Numbered from the stretch's first letter, positions 41,988 to 51,580 are shown. The stretch is DNA of 64,000 bases from Brevundimonas sp. SORGH_AS_0993 (GCF_030818545.1 NZ_JAUTAH010000001.1:2919001-2983000); one strand, 5' to 3'. A program made the numbers and translations. Notes: a model not told the origin generated them from the sequence alone.

Positions 41988-44465
41988 ATGCGTGGGATTC
42001 TGATGGCGGGCGCCGCCGGTCTGGTTCTGATCGGCGCGGGCGAGCCGGCGGCGGCGCAGTCGACGACGCCTGCCCCGTCATCGGCCGTCTCCGAGGCGTC
42101 GGCGGCCTGGCGTAGCGGCCTGTTCGCCGTGCGGACCGATCCGCAAAAGGGCAAGGTGACGGTGCGTCTGCCCGCGCCAGGCCCCGATGGGGTGCTGGGC
42201 CGATATCTCTATCAGCCGGGGCTGTCGGCGGGGCTGGGCCTGGATGGGGCGGGGTTGGACAGGTCGGGCCTGGGCCAGTCCCAGGTGGTGGTCTTTCGCA
42301 AGGTCGGCAATCGCGTCTTCGCCGTGTTCGAGAACAACCGCTTCCGCGCCGAAGACGCCGATGCGGATCAGGTGAACGCCGTCGCCGCCTCTTTCGCCGC
42401 GCCCGTGGTCTGGTCCGGCGAAGTGATCGAGACGGGGGTGGACGGAGCAATCACCTTCGATCTGTCCGGGTTTCTGGAGCGGGATGCGGTCAACGCCGTC
42501 GGCCGTCTCAAACGCGCCCGCCTGGGGACGTTCAAGCCTGCGCCGACGCTGAGCTTCATCGACGCGGGCCAGACGCTGGTTTTCCCCGAGAACGTCGAGT
42601 TCGAGACGGTCCAGACCTTCACCAGCGACGAGCCGGGCGCCGACCTGTCGCGTGTCTCGCCCGAGACGCGGGCGGTGACGTTGGGGGTGCATCACTCTTT
42701 CATCCGCCTGCCGGACGACGGCTTCCAGCCCGTGCCGCACGATCCGCGCTCCGGCACCTCGGCGCAGATCGTGGTGACGGACTTCGCCGCCGACCTGGAC
42801 CATCCCGTCGTCACGCGCCTGGCCCGACGTTTCCGTCTGGAGAAGACCGACCCGACCGCCGCCCGGTCCCCGGTCAGGAAACCCATCGTCTTCTATGTGG
42901 ACCGCGCGGCGCCGCCCGCCATCCGCCAAGCCCTGATCGAGGGGGGAAACTGGTGGACCCAGGCGTTCGACCGGGCCGGCTACATCGACGCCTTCCGGGT
43001 CGAGCTTCTGCCCGAAGGCGTCAATCCGATGGACGCTCGCTACAACATCGTGTCGTGGGTCCACCGCGAGACGCGCGGCTGGTCGACCGGAACCAGCGTC
43101 AACGATCCGCGCACCGGCGAGATCGTGCGTGGGGTGGTGCAACTGGGCTCCCTACGCGACCGCCAGGACAAGATGATCTTCGAAGGTCTGGTCGGCGCCG
43201 ACCGCAGCGGGACAGGGGCCGAGGACGACCCCGACCGTCTGGCCTATCAGCGCCTGCGCCAGCTGTCGGCGCATGAGATCGGCCACGCCCTGGGCATCGC
43301 CCATAACTTCGCCGCCTCGACGTTCGAGGGGCGAGCCTCGGTCATGGACTATCCGGCGCCCTGGGTGATCGCGGACGGAGACCGTCTGGACTTCAGCCGG
43401 GTCTACACCACCGGCGTCGGCGCCTGGGATCGGTTCGTTGTCGACTGGTTGTATGGGGATGCGCCGGGGCAGGACCCGCAGGCGCGCCGCCTGGCCCTGG
43501 CGGCGGACAGCCAAGCGCGGGGCTATCGCTTCGTCAACGACACCGACACACGGCCGCTGGGCAGCCTCCAGCCCTATGGCGCCATGTGGGACAACGGCGC
43601 GGACGTGACCGCAGAGTTCGCCAACACCCTGGCGGTGCGTCGCATCGCCCTGTCGCGATTCGGCCTGAACAATCTGCCGGCCGGGGCGCCGGCGGCCGAT
43701 CTGCGCCGCGTGATCGTGCCGATCTATCTGTATCACCGCTATCAGACGACGGCGGTGGGGCGTCAGATCGGGGGCGTGGACTATGCCTATTCCGTCAGCG
43801 GCGACGGGCGCGAGCAGGCCGATCCGGTTTCGGCCGAGCGGCAGCGCGCGGCGCTGGACGCGCTCATGTTGGCCCTGTCGCCCGAGACCCTGGACCTGCC
43901 GGATCGGGTAATCGACCTGTTGTCGTCGGCCCAATCGGGCGTGCCGGATCGCCAGACCGATATCGAGCTGTTCGAGGGGCGCACCGATGCGGTGTTCGAT
44001 CCGTCGTCGGCGGCTGGGGCCGCGACGGAGCCGGTTTATGAGACTCTTTTGGCGCCCGAGCGACTGAACCGGCTGGTGGAGCAGCAGCGCCGCGACCCTT
44101 CGCAACTGGGTCTGCAAGAGACGCTGGACCGCATCGCCGTGACCGTGGGGCCGGGCGGCGCCCTCGGCCCGCGTCAGGCTGAACTGCGTCGTGTGGCCCG
44201 CGCCCGTTACGCCGCCTATCTGGCCGCCCTGATGCAGGGCAAGGACCTGTCCTCCACGGCTCAAGGCGTGGTGCGCGACGCCGCCAACCGATTTGGCGAT
44301 CAGTTGAAACGATGCCGAGGGGATCGGAACGAGACGGCCCAATGCGCCTATCTGGCTCAGGCCCTGACCGGCCCGGTCGAGGGATTGAAAGCCCTCGGTG
44401 AGACCTTGCCCGTCGCCCAGCCCGTGCCGCCGGGCGCGCCTATCGGCGGCGGCGACTGGCATTGA
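41988..44465 (+). CDS. Exported zinc-dependent metalloprotease (DUF5117/DUF4953 type)
   Basis: This is an 825-residue protein with a signal peptide (cleavage near AAAQS, residue 24). The extended zinc signature HEIGHALGIAHN starts at H429, with E430 as base and H433/H439 as further ligands, and a downstream SVMDY supplies a Met-turn-like motif. The N-terminal half, including AVFENNRF and VRKPIVFYVDRAAP, is characteristic of the large bacterial DUF5117/DUF4953 proteases. It follows the GGT homologue in an apparent operon. A role in protein or peptide breakdown in the periplasm or outside is inferred; the substrate is unknown. Confidence 0.88.
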   Translation: MRGILMAGAAGLVLIGAGEPAAAQSTTPAPSSAVSEASAAWRSGLFAVRTDPQKGKVTVRLPAPGPDGVLGRYLYQPGLSAGLGLDGAGLDRSGLGQSQVVVFRKVGNRVFAVFENNRFRAEDADADQVNAVAASFAAPVVWSGEVIETGVDGAITFDLSGFLERDAVNAVGRLKRARLGTFKPAPTLSFIDAGQTLVFPENVEFETVQTFTSDEPGADLSRVSPETRAVTLGVHHSFIRLPDDGFQPVPHDPRSGTSAQIVVTDFAADLDHPVVTRLARRFRLEKTDPTAARSPVRKPIVFYVDRAAPPAIRQALIEGGNWWTQAFDRAGYIDAFRVELLPEGVNPMDARYNIVSWVHRETRGWSTGTSVNDPRTGEIVRGVVQLGSLRDRQDKMIFEGLVGADRSGTGAEDDPDRLAYQRLRQLSAHEIGHALGIAHNFAASTFEGRASVMDYPAPWVIADGDRLDFSRVYTTGVGAWDRFVVDWLYGDAPGQDPQARRLALAADSQARGYRFVNDTDTRPLGSLQPYGAMWDNGADVTAEFANTLAVRRIALSRFGLNNLPAGAPAADLRRVIVPIYLYHRYQTTAVGRQIGGVDYAYSVSGDGREQADPVSAERQRAALDALMLALSPETLDLPDRVIDLLSSAQSGVPDRQTDIELFEGRTDAVFDPSSAAGAATEPVYETLLAPERLNRLVEQQRRDPSQLGLQETLDRIAVTVGPGGALGPRQAELRRVARARYAAYLAALMQGKDLSSTAQGVVRDAANRFGDQLKRCRGDRNETAQCAYLAQALTGPVEGLKALGETLPVAQPVPPGAPIGGGDWH

Positions 44466-44471
44466 AGCGGG

Positions 44472-45626
44472 TCAGTAGCAGTCGGGGTTGAAACGCTCGG
44501 TTCCCGACCAGGCGCATTCGCCGCCGATGCAGTCGACCAGATTGTCGCCGAAGCGGTTACGGGCGTGGTCGAACAACTGGAACCAGCCGCCGTCGTCCCA
44601 GACGGCGGTGGGCATATGCATCGGTGCGGCGTGGGCGGCGTGGAAACGCGCATACCACAGGCGCACATTGTTGCAGTTCATGGTCGCCAGCGTGCTGTGC
44701 CAGCCCACGCCCCATTCGCCGATGAAGACCGGCATGCCCTTGCCCACGGTCGTGGCCCAGTCGGCCATGGTCTGCATGGGCTTTTGCATATCCTCCTCAG
44801 TCCAGGGATCGGCGTAGTCGCCCTGATTGTCGCCGGCGAAGGTCCAGGGATTGTAGTGGTGGAAGGTGGCCATGACATAGGGGTCGGCCCCGTCGCCGAC
44901 CGCCTTCAGATCGGGCCAGGTGCGGGCCATTTCGTCGGCGCCGAACCACTGATTGCCGCCGATCACCACGATGCGGCGGGCGTCGCGCGCGCGGATGCGC
45001 TGATAGGCGCGACCCGACATCTCACGCACCATTTCCGGCGCCATGGGCGTGCCGCCCTCCAGATGGGGCTCGTTAAGGATTTCGAAGATCAGTCGGTGGT
45101 CGCGGTCGCCGAAGAGGTCGGCGATGTCGGTCCATAGCTGTTCCAGAACGTCGGCGCGGCCGTCCTGCTTCAGCCGCTTTTCGTGGTGAACGTTCAGCAC
45201 GACGTAGAGGCCGGGCTGGGCCAGGGCGTAATCGACGACCGCCTTCAACGCCTTCAGGCGTGGCGCATTGCGATCGACGCGCCCGGTCTGGGGGTCGGCC
45301 AGGGTCGAGCCATCGACGTCTTCGGTCCAGGTGACGGGGATGCGCACGACGCGGAAGCCGCGCGCATAATAGGCGTCGATCTTGGGCCGGGCCGTCGCCA
45401 GTGTCGCGGGATGCTGGGTGTTGTCGAACATCTGGCCCAGGTTGAAGCCCTTGCCCATGGCGTCGGCGGCCTCGCGCGCGGTGGGGTTCTGGGCGGCAGT
45501 CACGGCCGCCGGCGCTGCGGCCCAGGCGGGCGCCACGGAAACCAACGACAGGGAGATCAACGACAGGGGGGCGAGCGCCAGAAGCGCCAGCCGCACCAGG
45601 GCGCGGGAAACAGGGAACGGTCGCAT
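44472..45626 (-). CDS. Secreted glycoside hydrolase family 5 (cellulase-like)
   Basis: This is a 384-residue GH5 enzyme with an N-terminal signal peptide (APAWAAAP near residue 38). The TIM-barrel motifs FNLGQMFDN, RIPVTW and LNVHHE lead to the acid/base E186 in ILNEP and the nucleophile E304 in FIGEWG. It would cut a beta-1,4-glucan or a related polymer; the subfamily cannot be read by eye. It is convergent with the metalloprotease gene and lies 54 bases after an MFS transporter gene on the same strand, which may import the released sugar. Confidence 0.92.
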   Translation of the reverse strand: MRPFPVSRALVRLALLALAPLSLISLSLVSVAPAWAAAPAAVTAAQNPTAREAADAMGKGFNLGQMFDNTQHPATLATARPKIDAYYARGFRVVRIPVTWTEDVDGSTLADPQTGRVDRNAPRLKALKAVVDYALAQPGLYVVLNVHHEKRLKQDGRADVLEQLWTDIADLFGDRDHRLIFEILNEPHLEGGTPMAPEMVREMSGRAYQRIRARDARRIVVIGGNQWFGADEMARTWPDLKAVGDGADPYVMATFHHYNPWTFAGDNQGDYADPWTEEDMQKPMQTMADWATTVGKGMPVFIGEWGVGWHSTLATMNCNNVRLWYARFHAAHAAPMHMPTAVWDDGGWFQLFDHARNRFGDNLVDCIGGECAWSGTERFNPDCY

Positions 45627-45680
45627 CGGCAGGCTCCTTCGATTGGCAGCCTAGCCCCAAGCCTCCGAAATTGACAACGC

Positions 45681-46925
45681 TTACCTGACTCGCCGGACGC
45701 CCAGCACGGCCAAGCCGCCGGCTAGGGCGATTGCGGCCGACAGGGCCATCAACAGCGGCCAGCCCTGGCGGTCGGGGCCCAGGGCGACCAAGGCCAGAAG
45801 CGGGGCCAGGACGGCGGGCAGGGTGTTGGTCAGGTTCATGATCCCCAGGTCGCGCGCCGTATGACGGCGCGACGGCAGAACCTGCGCCACCAAGGCCACG
45901 TCCACCGTCGTATAGAGGCCCAGGCCCACGCCGTAGAAGGCGTAGCCGATCAGCGGACCCGGCCACTGGGGCCACAGGGCGAACACCCCCAGACCCGTCG
46001 CCACCAGCACGGCCGACAGGACGATGAACAGGCGGCACCGTCGATACCGATCCGACGCCAAGCCGCCGACGAAACCCGATACGACGATCAGCAGGGTCGA
46101 AAAGGCGATCAGCCGCGCCAGCCCGCTCTCGACGGTCGACCCGGGAAACCGCTCGCCGTAAAGGGCGTAGTCGGCCAGGTAGAACAACATGAAGGCGTTC
46201 ACCACGCTGGCAGCGATCTGCATCAAAAACCGCGAGGCCCAGGTGAAGCCGAAATCGGCCGACAGGCGTGTCCTGGGTTCGTCGGTTGACGCTTCCGAAG
46301 GTGGAGGCGGCGCCCAGGGCCGTTCGCGCCAGCTCAACAGAAGCGGAAGGATGCAGGCGACGACCAGGGCCGCCAGCAACGCAACGCGCGTCGTCGCGCC
46401 CCCGACGTGGGGCAGGGCGATCAACAGACCGCTGGCCGCCCCCATCGGCGGGCCAAGGCCCAGAAAAGCCGCGACGCGGCCCTTCTGCACATCGGGCACG
46501 ACATCGGCCAGGACGGCGTTCAGCGGGGCGAACATCAGGTTGAAGGCCAGCTGGAAGGCGACCGCCCCGGCCAGCAAGGCCGTGGGCGTCTGGGCCCAGG
46601 CGATCAGACCATAGGCGACGATCACCCCTGCCAGACCGGCGATAATCCACGGACGCCGCCGCCCGAACCGGCTGCGCGTCCGGTCGCTGGCCCAGCCCGC
46701 CGCCAGATTGGCGACGCTGGCCGTCATTGCGCCCGACAGGGAAACGAGGCTGAGCAGGGCCACCTTGTCGCCCGAGGCCAGCGCCTGCGCCTGCAACGGA
46801 ACGATCAACGACAGCAGCGGCACGAAGCCGATGAAACCGCCGATATAGGCCAAGGTCAGGGCCGCGATGAAGCCGGGCCCCACGCGCGGGGGCGACGGCG
46901 TGAAGGCGGCGTCGGCGTCGTTCAT
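45681..46925 (-). CDS. MFS transporter
   Basis: This is a 414-residue major facilitator protein with about 12 predicted helices and a conserved loop, ASDRTRSRFGRRRPW, after helix 2, typical of sugar-type MFS proteins. The ATG at 46925 has no clear Shine-Dalgarno. It is followed on the same strand by the GH5 gene, so uptake of cello- or manno-oligosaccharide is plausible, but the sequence does not show a substrate. A 148-base gap with a large inverted repeat separates it from the divergent SDR gene. Confidence 0.85.
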   Translation of the reverse strand: MNDADAAFTPSPPRVGPGFIAALTLAYIGGFIGFVPLLSLIVPLQAQALASGDKVALLSLVSLSGAMTASVANLAAGWASDRTRSRFGRRRPWIIAGLAGVIVAYGLIAWAQTPTALLAGAVAFQLAFNLMFAPLNAVLADVVPDVQKGRVAAFLGLGPPMGAASGLLIALPHVGGATTRVALLAALVVACILPLLLSWRERPWAPPPPSEASTDEPRTRLSADFGFTWASRFLMQIAASVVNAFMLFYLADYALYGERFPGSTVESGLARLIAFSTLLIVVSGFVGGLASDRYRRCRLFIVLSAVLVATGLGVFALWPQWPGPLIGYAFYGVGLGLYTTVDVALVAQVLPSRRHTARDLGIMNLTNTLPAVLAPLLALVALGPDRQGWPLLMALSAAIALAGGLAVLGVRRVR

Positions 46926-46990
46926 CGCGCCACAGTGGCCGGTGTCGGCCTGGGCGGCGAGCGAAATTCGCGCGGCCGATCATTTCCGTT

Positions 46991-47068
46991 TTCCTCCTGT
47001 GTCTTGGGGCGGCAGGCTTGCCTGACGCACGGTCATGGTGATCCTGTCGCCCCAAGACACAGGAGGAA
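46991..47068. repeat. Perfect 21-bp inverted repeat with nested hairpin, carrying two Shine-Dalgarno sites
   Basis: The left arm 46991-47011 and the right arm 47048-47068 are exact reverse complements. The 36-base loop contains a smaller CAGGC-TT-GCCTG hairpin. The right arm contains the AGGAGG ribosome site of the SDR gene starting at 47074, so the folded leader would hide it. The left arm holds the same AGGAGG facing the other way, nine bases before an ATG at 46983 that opens only an out-of-frame reading. This is either a translational control structure or an inverted duplication of a leader. Confidence 0.85.
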
Positions 47069-47073
47069 CGACG

Positions 47074-47976
47074 ATGCGGTTTGACGGTCAGGTGGCGATC
47101 GTGACGGGGGCGGGCGGCGGTCTGGGGCGCGAACACGCCCTGGCGCTGGCGGCGCGGGGGGCCAGGGTGGTGGTCAACGATCTGGGCGGCGCGCGCGATG
47201 GCTCGGGCGGATCGGCGACGGCGGCCGAAGCCGTGGTCGCCGAGATCGACGCGGCGGGCGGCGAGGCGATGGCCAATGCCGCTTCCGTCACGGATTACGC
47301 CGCTGTTCAGGCCATGGTGGAGGCCGCCATGGCCAAATGGGGCCGCATCGACATCCTGGTGAACAACGCCGGTGTTCTGCGGGACAAGACCTTCGCCAAG
47401 ATGGAGTTGGAGGACTTCCGCTTCGTCGTGGACGTGCATCTGATGGGGGCGGTCAACTGCACCAAGGCGGTATGGGAGATCATGCGGGCCCAGAACCACG
47501 GGCGCATCGTCATGACGACGTCGTCCTCGGGCCTCTACGGCAATTTCGGCCAGTCGAACTATGGGGCGGCCAAGATGGCGCTGGTCGGGCTGATGCAGAC
47601 CCTGGCCATCGAGGGCCAGAAGAACGACATCCGCGTCAACTGCCTGGCGCCCACGGCCCACACCCGCATGACCGAAGACCTGGGCGCGGCTCTGCCGCTG
47701 GAGGCCCTGGGGCCGGAACTGGTGACGCCGGGCCTATTGTATCTGGTCAGCGCGGACGCGCCCACGCGCTGCATCCTGGCGGCAGGCGCCGGGGGCTTCG
47801 AACGGGCCTATGTGACCCTGACCCAGGGCGACTTCATCACCGGCCCGGATGCGCCCGAACAGGTCGCCGCCCGCTTCGACGCCATCTCTGACCGCACCGG
47901 CGAGATCGTGCCGGACATGGGCGCCGCCCAGGGGATGATCGAACTGACCAAGGCCCAGAAGGCCCACGCCGGCTGA
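47074..47976 (+). CDS. SDR-family (3R)-hydroxyacyl-CoA dehydrogenase-like protein
   Basis: This is a 300-residue short-chain dehydrogenase of the peroxisomal multifunctional-enzyme type. TGAGGGLGREHAL is followed by VNDLGGARDGSG and NNAGVLRDKTFAKM, and catalytic serine, tyrosine and lysine lie in TSSSGLYGNFGQSNYGAAK. Relatives oxidise 3-hydroxyacyl-CoA in beta-oxidation. The ATG at 47074 with AGGAGG at seven bases is secure, and that ribosome site lies inside a 21-bp inverted repeat. It is monocistronic, with a strong hairpin just after the stop. Confidence 0.85.
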   Translation: MRFDGQVAIVTGAGGGLGREHALALAARGARVVVNDLGGARDGSGGSATAAEAVVAEIDAAGGEAMANAASVTDYAAVQAMVEAAMAKWGRIDILVNNAGVLRDKTFAKMELEDFRFVVDVHLMGAVNCTKAVWEIMRAQNHGRIVMTTSSSGLYGNFGQSNYGAAKMALVGLMQTLAIEGQKNDIRVNCLAPTAHTRMTEDLGAALPLEALGPELVTPGLLYLVSADAPTRCILAAGAGGFERAYVTLTQGDFITGPDAPEQVAARFDAISDRTGEIVPDMGAAQGMIELTKAQKAHAG

Positions 47977-47988
47977 GGCTGGGCCTGG

Positions 47989-48014
47989 TCGCGGCGGGCC
48001 GGCGCCCGCCGCGA
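47989..48014. terminator. Hairpin between convergent SDR and M14 peptidase genes
   Basis: A perfect 11-bp stem, TCGCGGCGGGC (47989-47999) with 48004-48014, has a CGGC loop. It lies 12 bases after the SDR stop and 10 bases before the peptidase stop. There is no T-run. It is a likely shared terminator. Confidence 0.75.
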
Positions 48015-48023
48015 GTGGCAGAC

Positions 48024-50786
48024 TTACGGTCGGCGCGAGGCCGCCGGGCCGTAGAACAGAGCGTTGAACAGCAGGCGGGTGGAGGCGCGCGCCTGAGCGC
48101 GGTTCACCACGTCCGGTCCCAGGACGATGATCCGCCCCTGGCCGTGCGGCAGGTCCAGCACCGCATCGGCGCCCGACAGCTTCTGCGGCCCGATGGCCCA
48201 GCCGCTGGAGACCGCGACCTGGTCCGGATAGCGGACGATGGATGCGCCGTCCCCGGCATGGCGGAAGCCCGTGTTGCGGTTAAAGAAGACGTCCAGCTGG
48301 TCGGTGACGCCGAAGGCCAGGGGGCGGCGGTTGTCCACCTCGGTCCGCAAGAGGGCGCCGGGGATGAAGAAGTCGGTCGAGGCCGGCGGCTTGCCGTTCG
48401 CGCCCAGCAGCACGTCCTGGACCGGCGCCCCCAAGGCCGCCGCCAGACGGTGGGCCGAGCCGATGGTCACGACGCTGCCGCCGCTGCGCACGAAGGCGTC
48501 GATCTGCGGATAGGTCTTGTCGGCGCTGATGGTCCCCAGCCAGGGGCGATACTCGGCCGGGATGGACGCGGGCTCCGGCTGGTCGCGCTGATCAGAAAGG
48601 TCGGCGGGAATCATGTCCGAGGCGAAGACCAGGACGTCGAAATCCTTGGCCAGATCACCGGCGTCCAGGCGCTGCGGATAAACGATCTGGAACGGATACT
48701 CGTACTGCTCTAGCAGCCAACGGGTCCACCCGGACGCCATCGAGCCGCCGTAGCGATCCACCAGGCCGATGCGCACGGGTTTCAGGGCGATCCTGTCGCC
48801 GCCCGGCGCGCGCGCGGCGGCGTAGGCGTTCAGGCCCAGGTCGCGCACCGCCGCCTCCACGATCGGGCGTGCCTTGTCGTCGGCCGGGATCCACAGGGCG
48901 CCGGGCGCCAAGGCGGCGGCGCCCGCCCGCGTTTCGCCGGCTTGCCAGAAGACCGGGACGCCGGCCGCCAGCAGGCGGTTGGACAGGATGTAGCCATTGA
49001 CTGGCGCGTGGTCGATCAGCCAGCCGGCGCGGCCGGAGCCTTCGATCCTGCCGGGCGGCGGCGCCATAACGTCGGGAACCCGCTCGGTCGGCGCGTCGAA
49101 GCCGTCCAGGATGCGGTCGAACTTCACCCCCATCTGCAAAGCCAGGGTGTAGCCGGTGGCGTCATAGGGCAGCTTGGGCGGGCCGCCCGGATATTGCAGA
49201 TCGTGCGGGTGATCCTGCGGCTCGAACATGTCCAGCACGTGCGGGCGATAGGCCTGGGCCGTGCGCACGACATAGGAACCGGCCGGATAGGTCTTGCCCT
49301 GAACGGTGAAGGCGCGGGTGGCGCGGTCCACGTCCACCCCGGTCTTGATCAGGCTGTTCAGGAAGGCCACGGCGGTCGGCAGGTCGGCCTGATCGGCTGG
49401 TACGATGTAGCCGCGCGGGTCGCGCCGCTCCGGCGCATGCAGGACACGCTCGTAAAGGGCGGGGTCGATGCGACGGGCGTTGTCGCCGGCCGCCGCCTCC
49501 AGCGCTTCGATCCCGGAGGGCGTAATGCGCCAAGTGTCGGTATTGCCCTTGTCAATGGCGTTCTGGCCCATGCGCCAGATGTTGAACAGCAGCCTGTCCT
49601 TGTTGCGCGAGGCGTAGTTGAGGACGGCCCGGTTGATCGACTGGGAATAGGCGATGGACTGACCGAAACGCCAGGTCTGCGGCGCGATCGGCATGGGCAG
49701 GTCGTTACGCGGCAACTGGTTGTCGGGAACCAGGCTGATGCGGCTGGGCGTCGGATGACCCGTGATCTCGGTCAGCAGGCCCACAGCGTTGTGGAAATAG
49801 GTGACGGACCGCTCCATCCCATTGTTCCAGGTGGAATAGTTCGCACCGCTGCGCATGGTCGAGCCGGGCTTGCCCTCCTCGATCAGGCGGCTGTGCATGG
49901 CCGCCCCGACCTCGGACAAGGTGCTCATGATCAGGGGGTCGTAGTTGTAGTTGAAGGGGTCGCGGAACGGCGGCATGAACACCACGGTGCCGGCCGGGGC
50001 CGTCTGATGGTGGTTGTAGATGATCTGCGGAAACCACTCGCGGAAGAACTGCCGGTTGACGTTGGTCGTCTCGGTCATGGCCGACAGATAGTAGTCGCGG
50101 TTGTTATCGTGGCCGACGTACTTCTGGTACAGGACTGGAATGGAGTCGAACTCGCGCCTTCGCGGGTCGGCGTTTCGCATGTACCAGTTGGAGACCAGCT
50201 CCATTCCGTCGGGGTTCAGCGGCGCGAACAGGATGATGGTGTCGTTCAGGACGCGCAGGGCCTCGAAATCCTGGGCGGTCAGCCATTCATAGACGGTGGC
50301 GATCAGGGCCTGGGGCGGGACGGTTTCGGTGGCGTGCAGGCCGCCGTCGATCCAGACCACAGCCTTGCCCTCTGCGGCCATGGCGCGGGCCTCGGCCTCG
50401 CTGACGCCCTCGGCCTTGGCCAGGCGACGGGCGATCTCTTGATAGCGGTCCAGATGCGCCAGATTCTCGGGCGTGGAGACGATGGCGATGTACTGGGTGC
50501 GGCCTTCTGAGGATTTGCCGATCTCCACCAGCTTCATCCGGTCGGACTGTCCGGCGAGGGTCTTCAGATAGGCTTCCCACTGGGTGTAGTTCACCAGCTG
50601 ATAGTCGGCCCCGATGTCGAAGCCGAAGGCTTCGCGCGGGGTTGTGATGTGGGAAGACGGCGCCGCCGACGTCGTGGCGACCGGCGGGGCGGCCGCCTCC
50701 AGCGCCAGCGTGCTGGTGGAAGACAGCGCCAGGAGCGCCAATCCGGTGGTCAAGCCGGCGGAGAGGCCGGCGATGGAACGGGACAT
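48024..50786 (-). CDS. Exported M14-family zinc carboxypeptidase-like protein
   Basis: This 920-residue protein has a signal peptide followed by an M14 domain. The zinc motif is H151-x-x-E154 in GGLHATETV, with a later HHQT histidine and an EITGHPTPS motif. The C-terminal half (about 600-920) has an amidotransferase-like flavodoxin fold pattern (VGLVDRYGGSMASGW, then DVLVFASDM), as in other large bacterial M14 proteins. The ATG at 50786 with AGGAG six bases upstream is chosen over a longer frame. It is divergent from the sigma/FecR genes, so it may belong to that regulon. Confidence 0.88.
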   Translation of the reverse strand: MSRSIAGLSAGLTTGLALLALSSTSTLALEAAAPPVATTSAAPSSHITTPREAFGFDIGADYQLVNYTQWEAYLKTLAGQSDRMKLVEIGKSSEGRTQYIAIVSTPENLAHLDRYQEIARRLAKAEGVSEAEARAMAAEGKAVVWIDGGLHATETVPPQALIATVYEWLTAQDFEALRVLNDTIILFAPLNPDGMELVSNWYMRNADPRRREFDSIPVLYQKYVGHDNNRDYYLSAMTETTNVNRQFFREWFPQIIYNHHQTAPAGTVVFMPPFRDPFNYNYDPLIMSTLSEVGAAMHSRLIEEGKPGSTMRSGANYSTWNNGMERSVTYFHNAVGLLTEITGHPTPSRISLVPDNQLPRNDLPMPIAPQTWRFGQSIAYSQSINRAVLNYASRNKDRLLFNIWRMGQNAIDKGNTDTWRITPSGIEALEAAAGDNARRIDPALYERVLHAPERRDPRGYIVPADQADLPTAVAFLNSLIKTGVDVDRATRAFTVQGKTYPAGSYVVRTAQAYRPHVLDMFEPQDHPHDLQYPGGPPKLPYDATGYTLALQMGVKFDRILDGFDAPTERVPDVMAPPPGRIEGSGRAGWLIDHAPVNGYILSNRLLAAGVPVFWQAGETRAGAAALAPGALWIPADDKARPIVEAAVRDLGLNAYAAARAPGGDRIALKPVRIGLVDRYGGSMASGWTRWLLEQYEYPFQIVYPQRLDAGDLAKDFDVLVFASDMIPADLSDQRDQPEPASIPAEYRPWLGTISADKTYPQIDAFVRSGGSVVTIGSAHRLAAALGAPVQDVLLGANGKPPASTDFFIPGALLRTEVDNRRPLAFGVTDQLDVFFNRNTGFRHAGDGASIVRYPDQVAVSSGWAIGPQKLSGADAVLDLPHGQGRIIVLGPDVVNRAQARASTRLLFNALFYGPAASRRP

Positions 50787-50965
50787 GCGATCTCCTGAAG
50801 CGGTCGTTGTGGTGGGCCGGCGCGAAACGTCGCCCAACGTGGGCCTTTCCTGGCGGGGACGCAATTTGCGCGACCCCGATCCAGGACGCGCATGCGCGCC
50901 ATTTTCCTCCACCACGTTGGCGGATGGTGGTGAAATTCACCAGATGGCTTGAGTCCGTCTGTTTT

Positions 50966-50983
50966 GCCATGTCATGACAAGGC
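50966..50983. promoter_or_regulatory. Palindrome abutting the ECF sigma start codon
   Basis: GCC-A-TGTCATGACA-A-GGC is an 18-bp palindrome with one mismatched pair. Its core TGTCATGACA (50970-50979) is perfect, and it ends one base before the sigma ATG at 50984. No Shine-Dalgarno fits between. It could be an operator covering the start, with leaderless or poorly initiated translation. Confidence 0.45.
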
Positions 50984-51580
50984 ATGGGGGTATCGGACGA
51001 ACGGGCGCAGTGGCTGGCCAGCCACGTCATGCCGCATGAGGCGGGCCTGCGCGGCTGGCTGCGTCGCAGCCGTCAGGCCGAGTTCGACATCGACGACATC
51101 GTGCAGGAGGCCTACGCCAAGCTGGTGACGACACCGGACGTGGCAGGCATCGGCAATGTCCGCGCCTATTTCTACCGAACCGCGTATTCCGTTCTGGTCA
51201 GCCGGCTTCGACGCAAGAATGTGGTTTCGATCCAGTCTCTTGCGGATATCGAGGCGCTGGAGACGGCCGTGGACACGATCACGCCCGAAGACCAGTTGAT
51301 GGCCCGCAACGCGCTGCAGCATCTGAGCGACGTCATCCGCCGGATGCCTGAAAAGACCCAGAGGGTGTTCGTGCTCAGCCGCGTGTCCGGCCTGTCGCAA
51401 AAGGAGATCGCGCATCAGACGGGCTATCCCGAAAGCACCGTCGAGAAACACATCGCCAAGGGATTTTCCCTGTTGATGGCCGCTTATGCGAATGGAGGAT
51501 TCGAAGGGCTTGCAACGTCTAGGGGTGTGAAACAGAAACACGGACGTGTGCATGGACGAGCCGAAAAGCCAGGACGTTGA
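50984..51580 (+). CDS. ECF sigma factor, FecI-like
   Basis: This is a 198-residue extracytoplasmic-function sigma factor. Region 2 (IDDIVQEAYAKL, then RAYFYRTAYSVLVSRLRR) and region 4 (VFVLSRVSGLSQKEIAHQTG, with STVEKHIAKG as recognition helix) are clear. It overlaps the fecR-like gene by 29 bases, and a TonB receptor with a signalling domain follows. That order marks a cell-surface signalling system in which substrate binding to the receptor releases the sigma factor. The C-terminal tail after about residue 175 is basic and lies in the overlap. Confidence 0.93.
   Translation: MGVSDERAQWLASHVMPHEAGLRGWLRRSRQAEFDIDDIVQEAYAKLVTTPDVAGIGNVRAYFYRTAYSVLVSRLRRKNVVSIQSLADIEALETAVDTITPEDQLMARNALQHLSDVIRRMPEKTQRVFVLSRVSGLSQKEIAHQTGYPESTVEKHIAKGFSLLMAAYANGGFEGLATSRGVKQKHGRVHGRAEKPGR

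Noticed and set aside
45671..45684. TGACAACGCTTACC resembling half of a LacI-type operator upstream of the GH5 gene
   Set aside because: It is not symmetrical, and no second copy or LacI regulator was found nearby.
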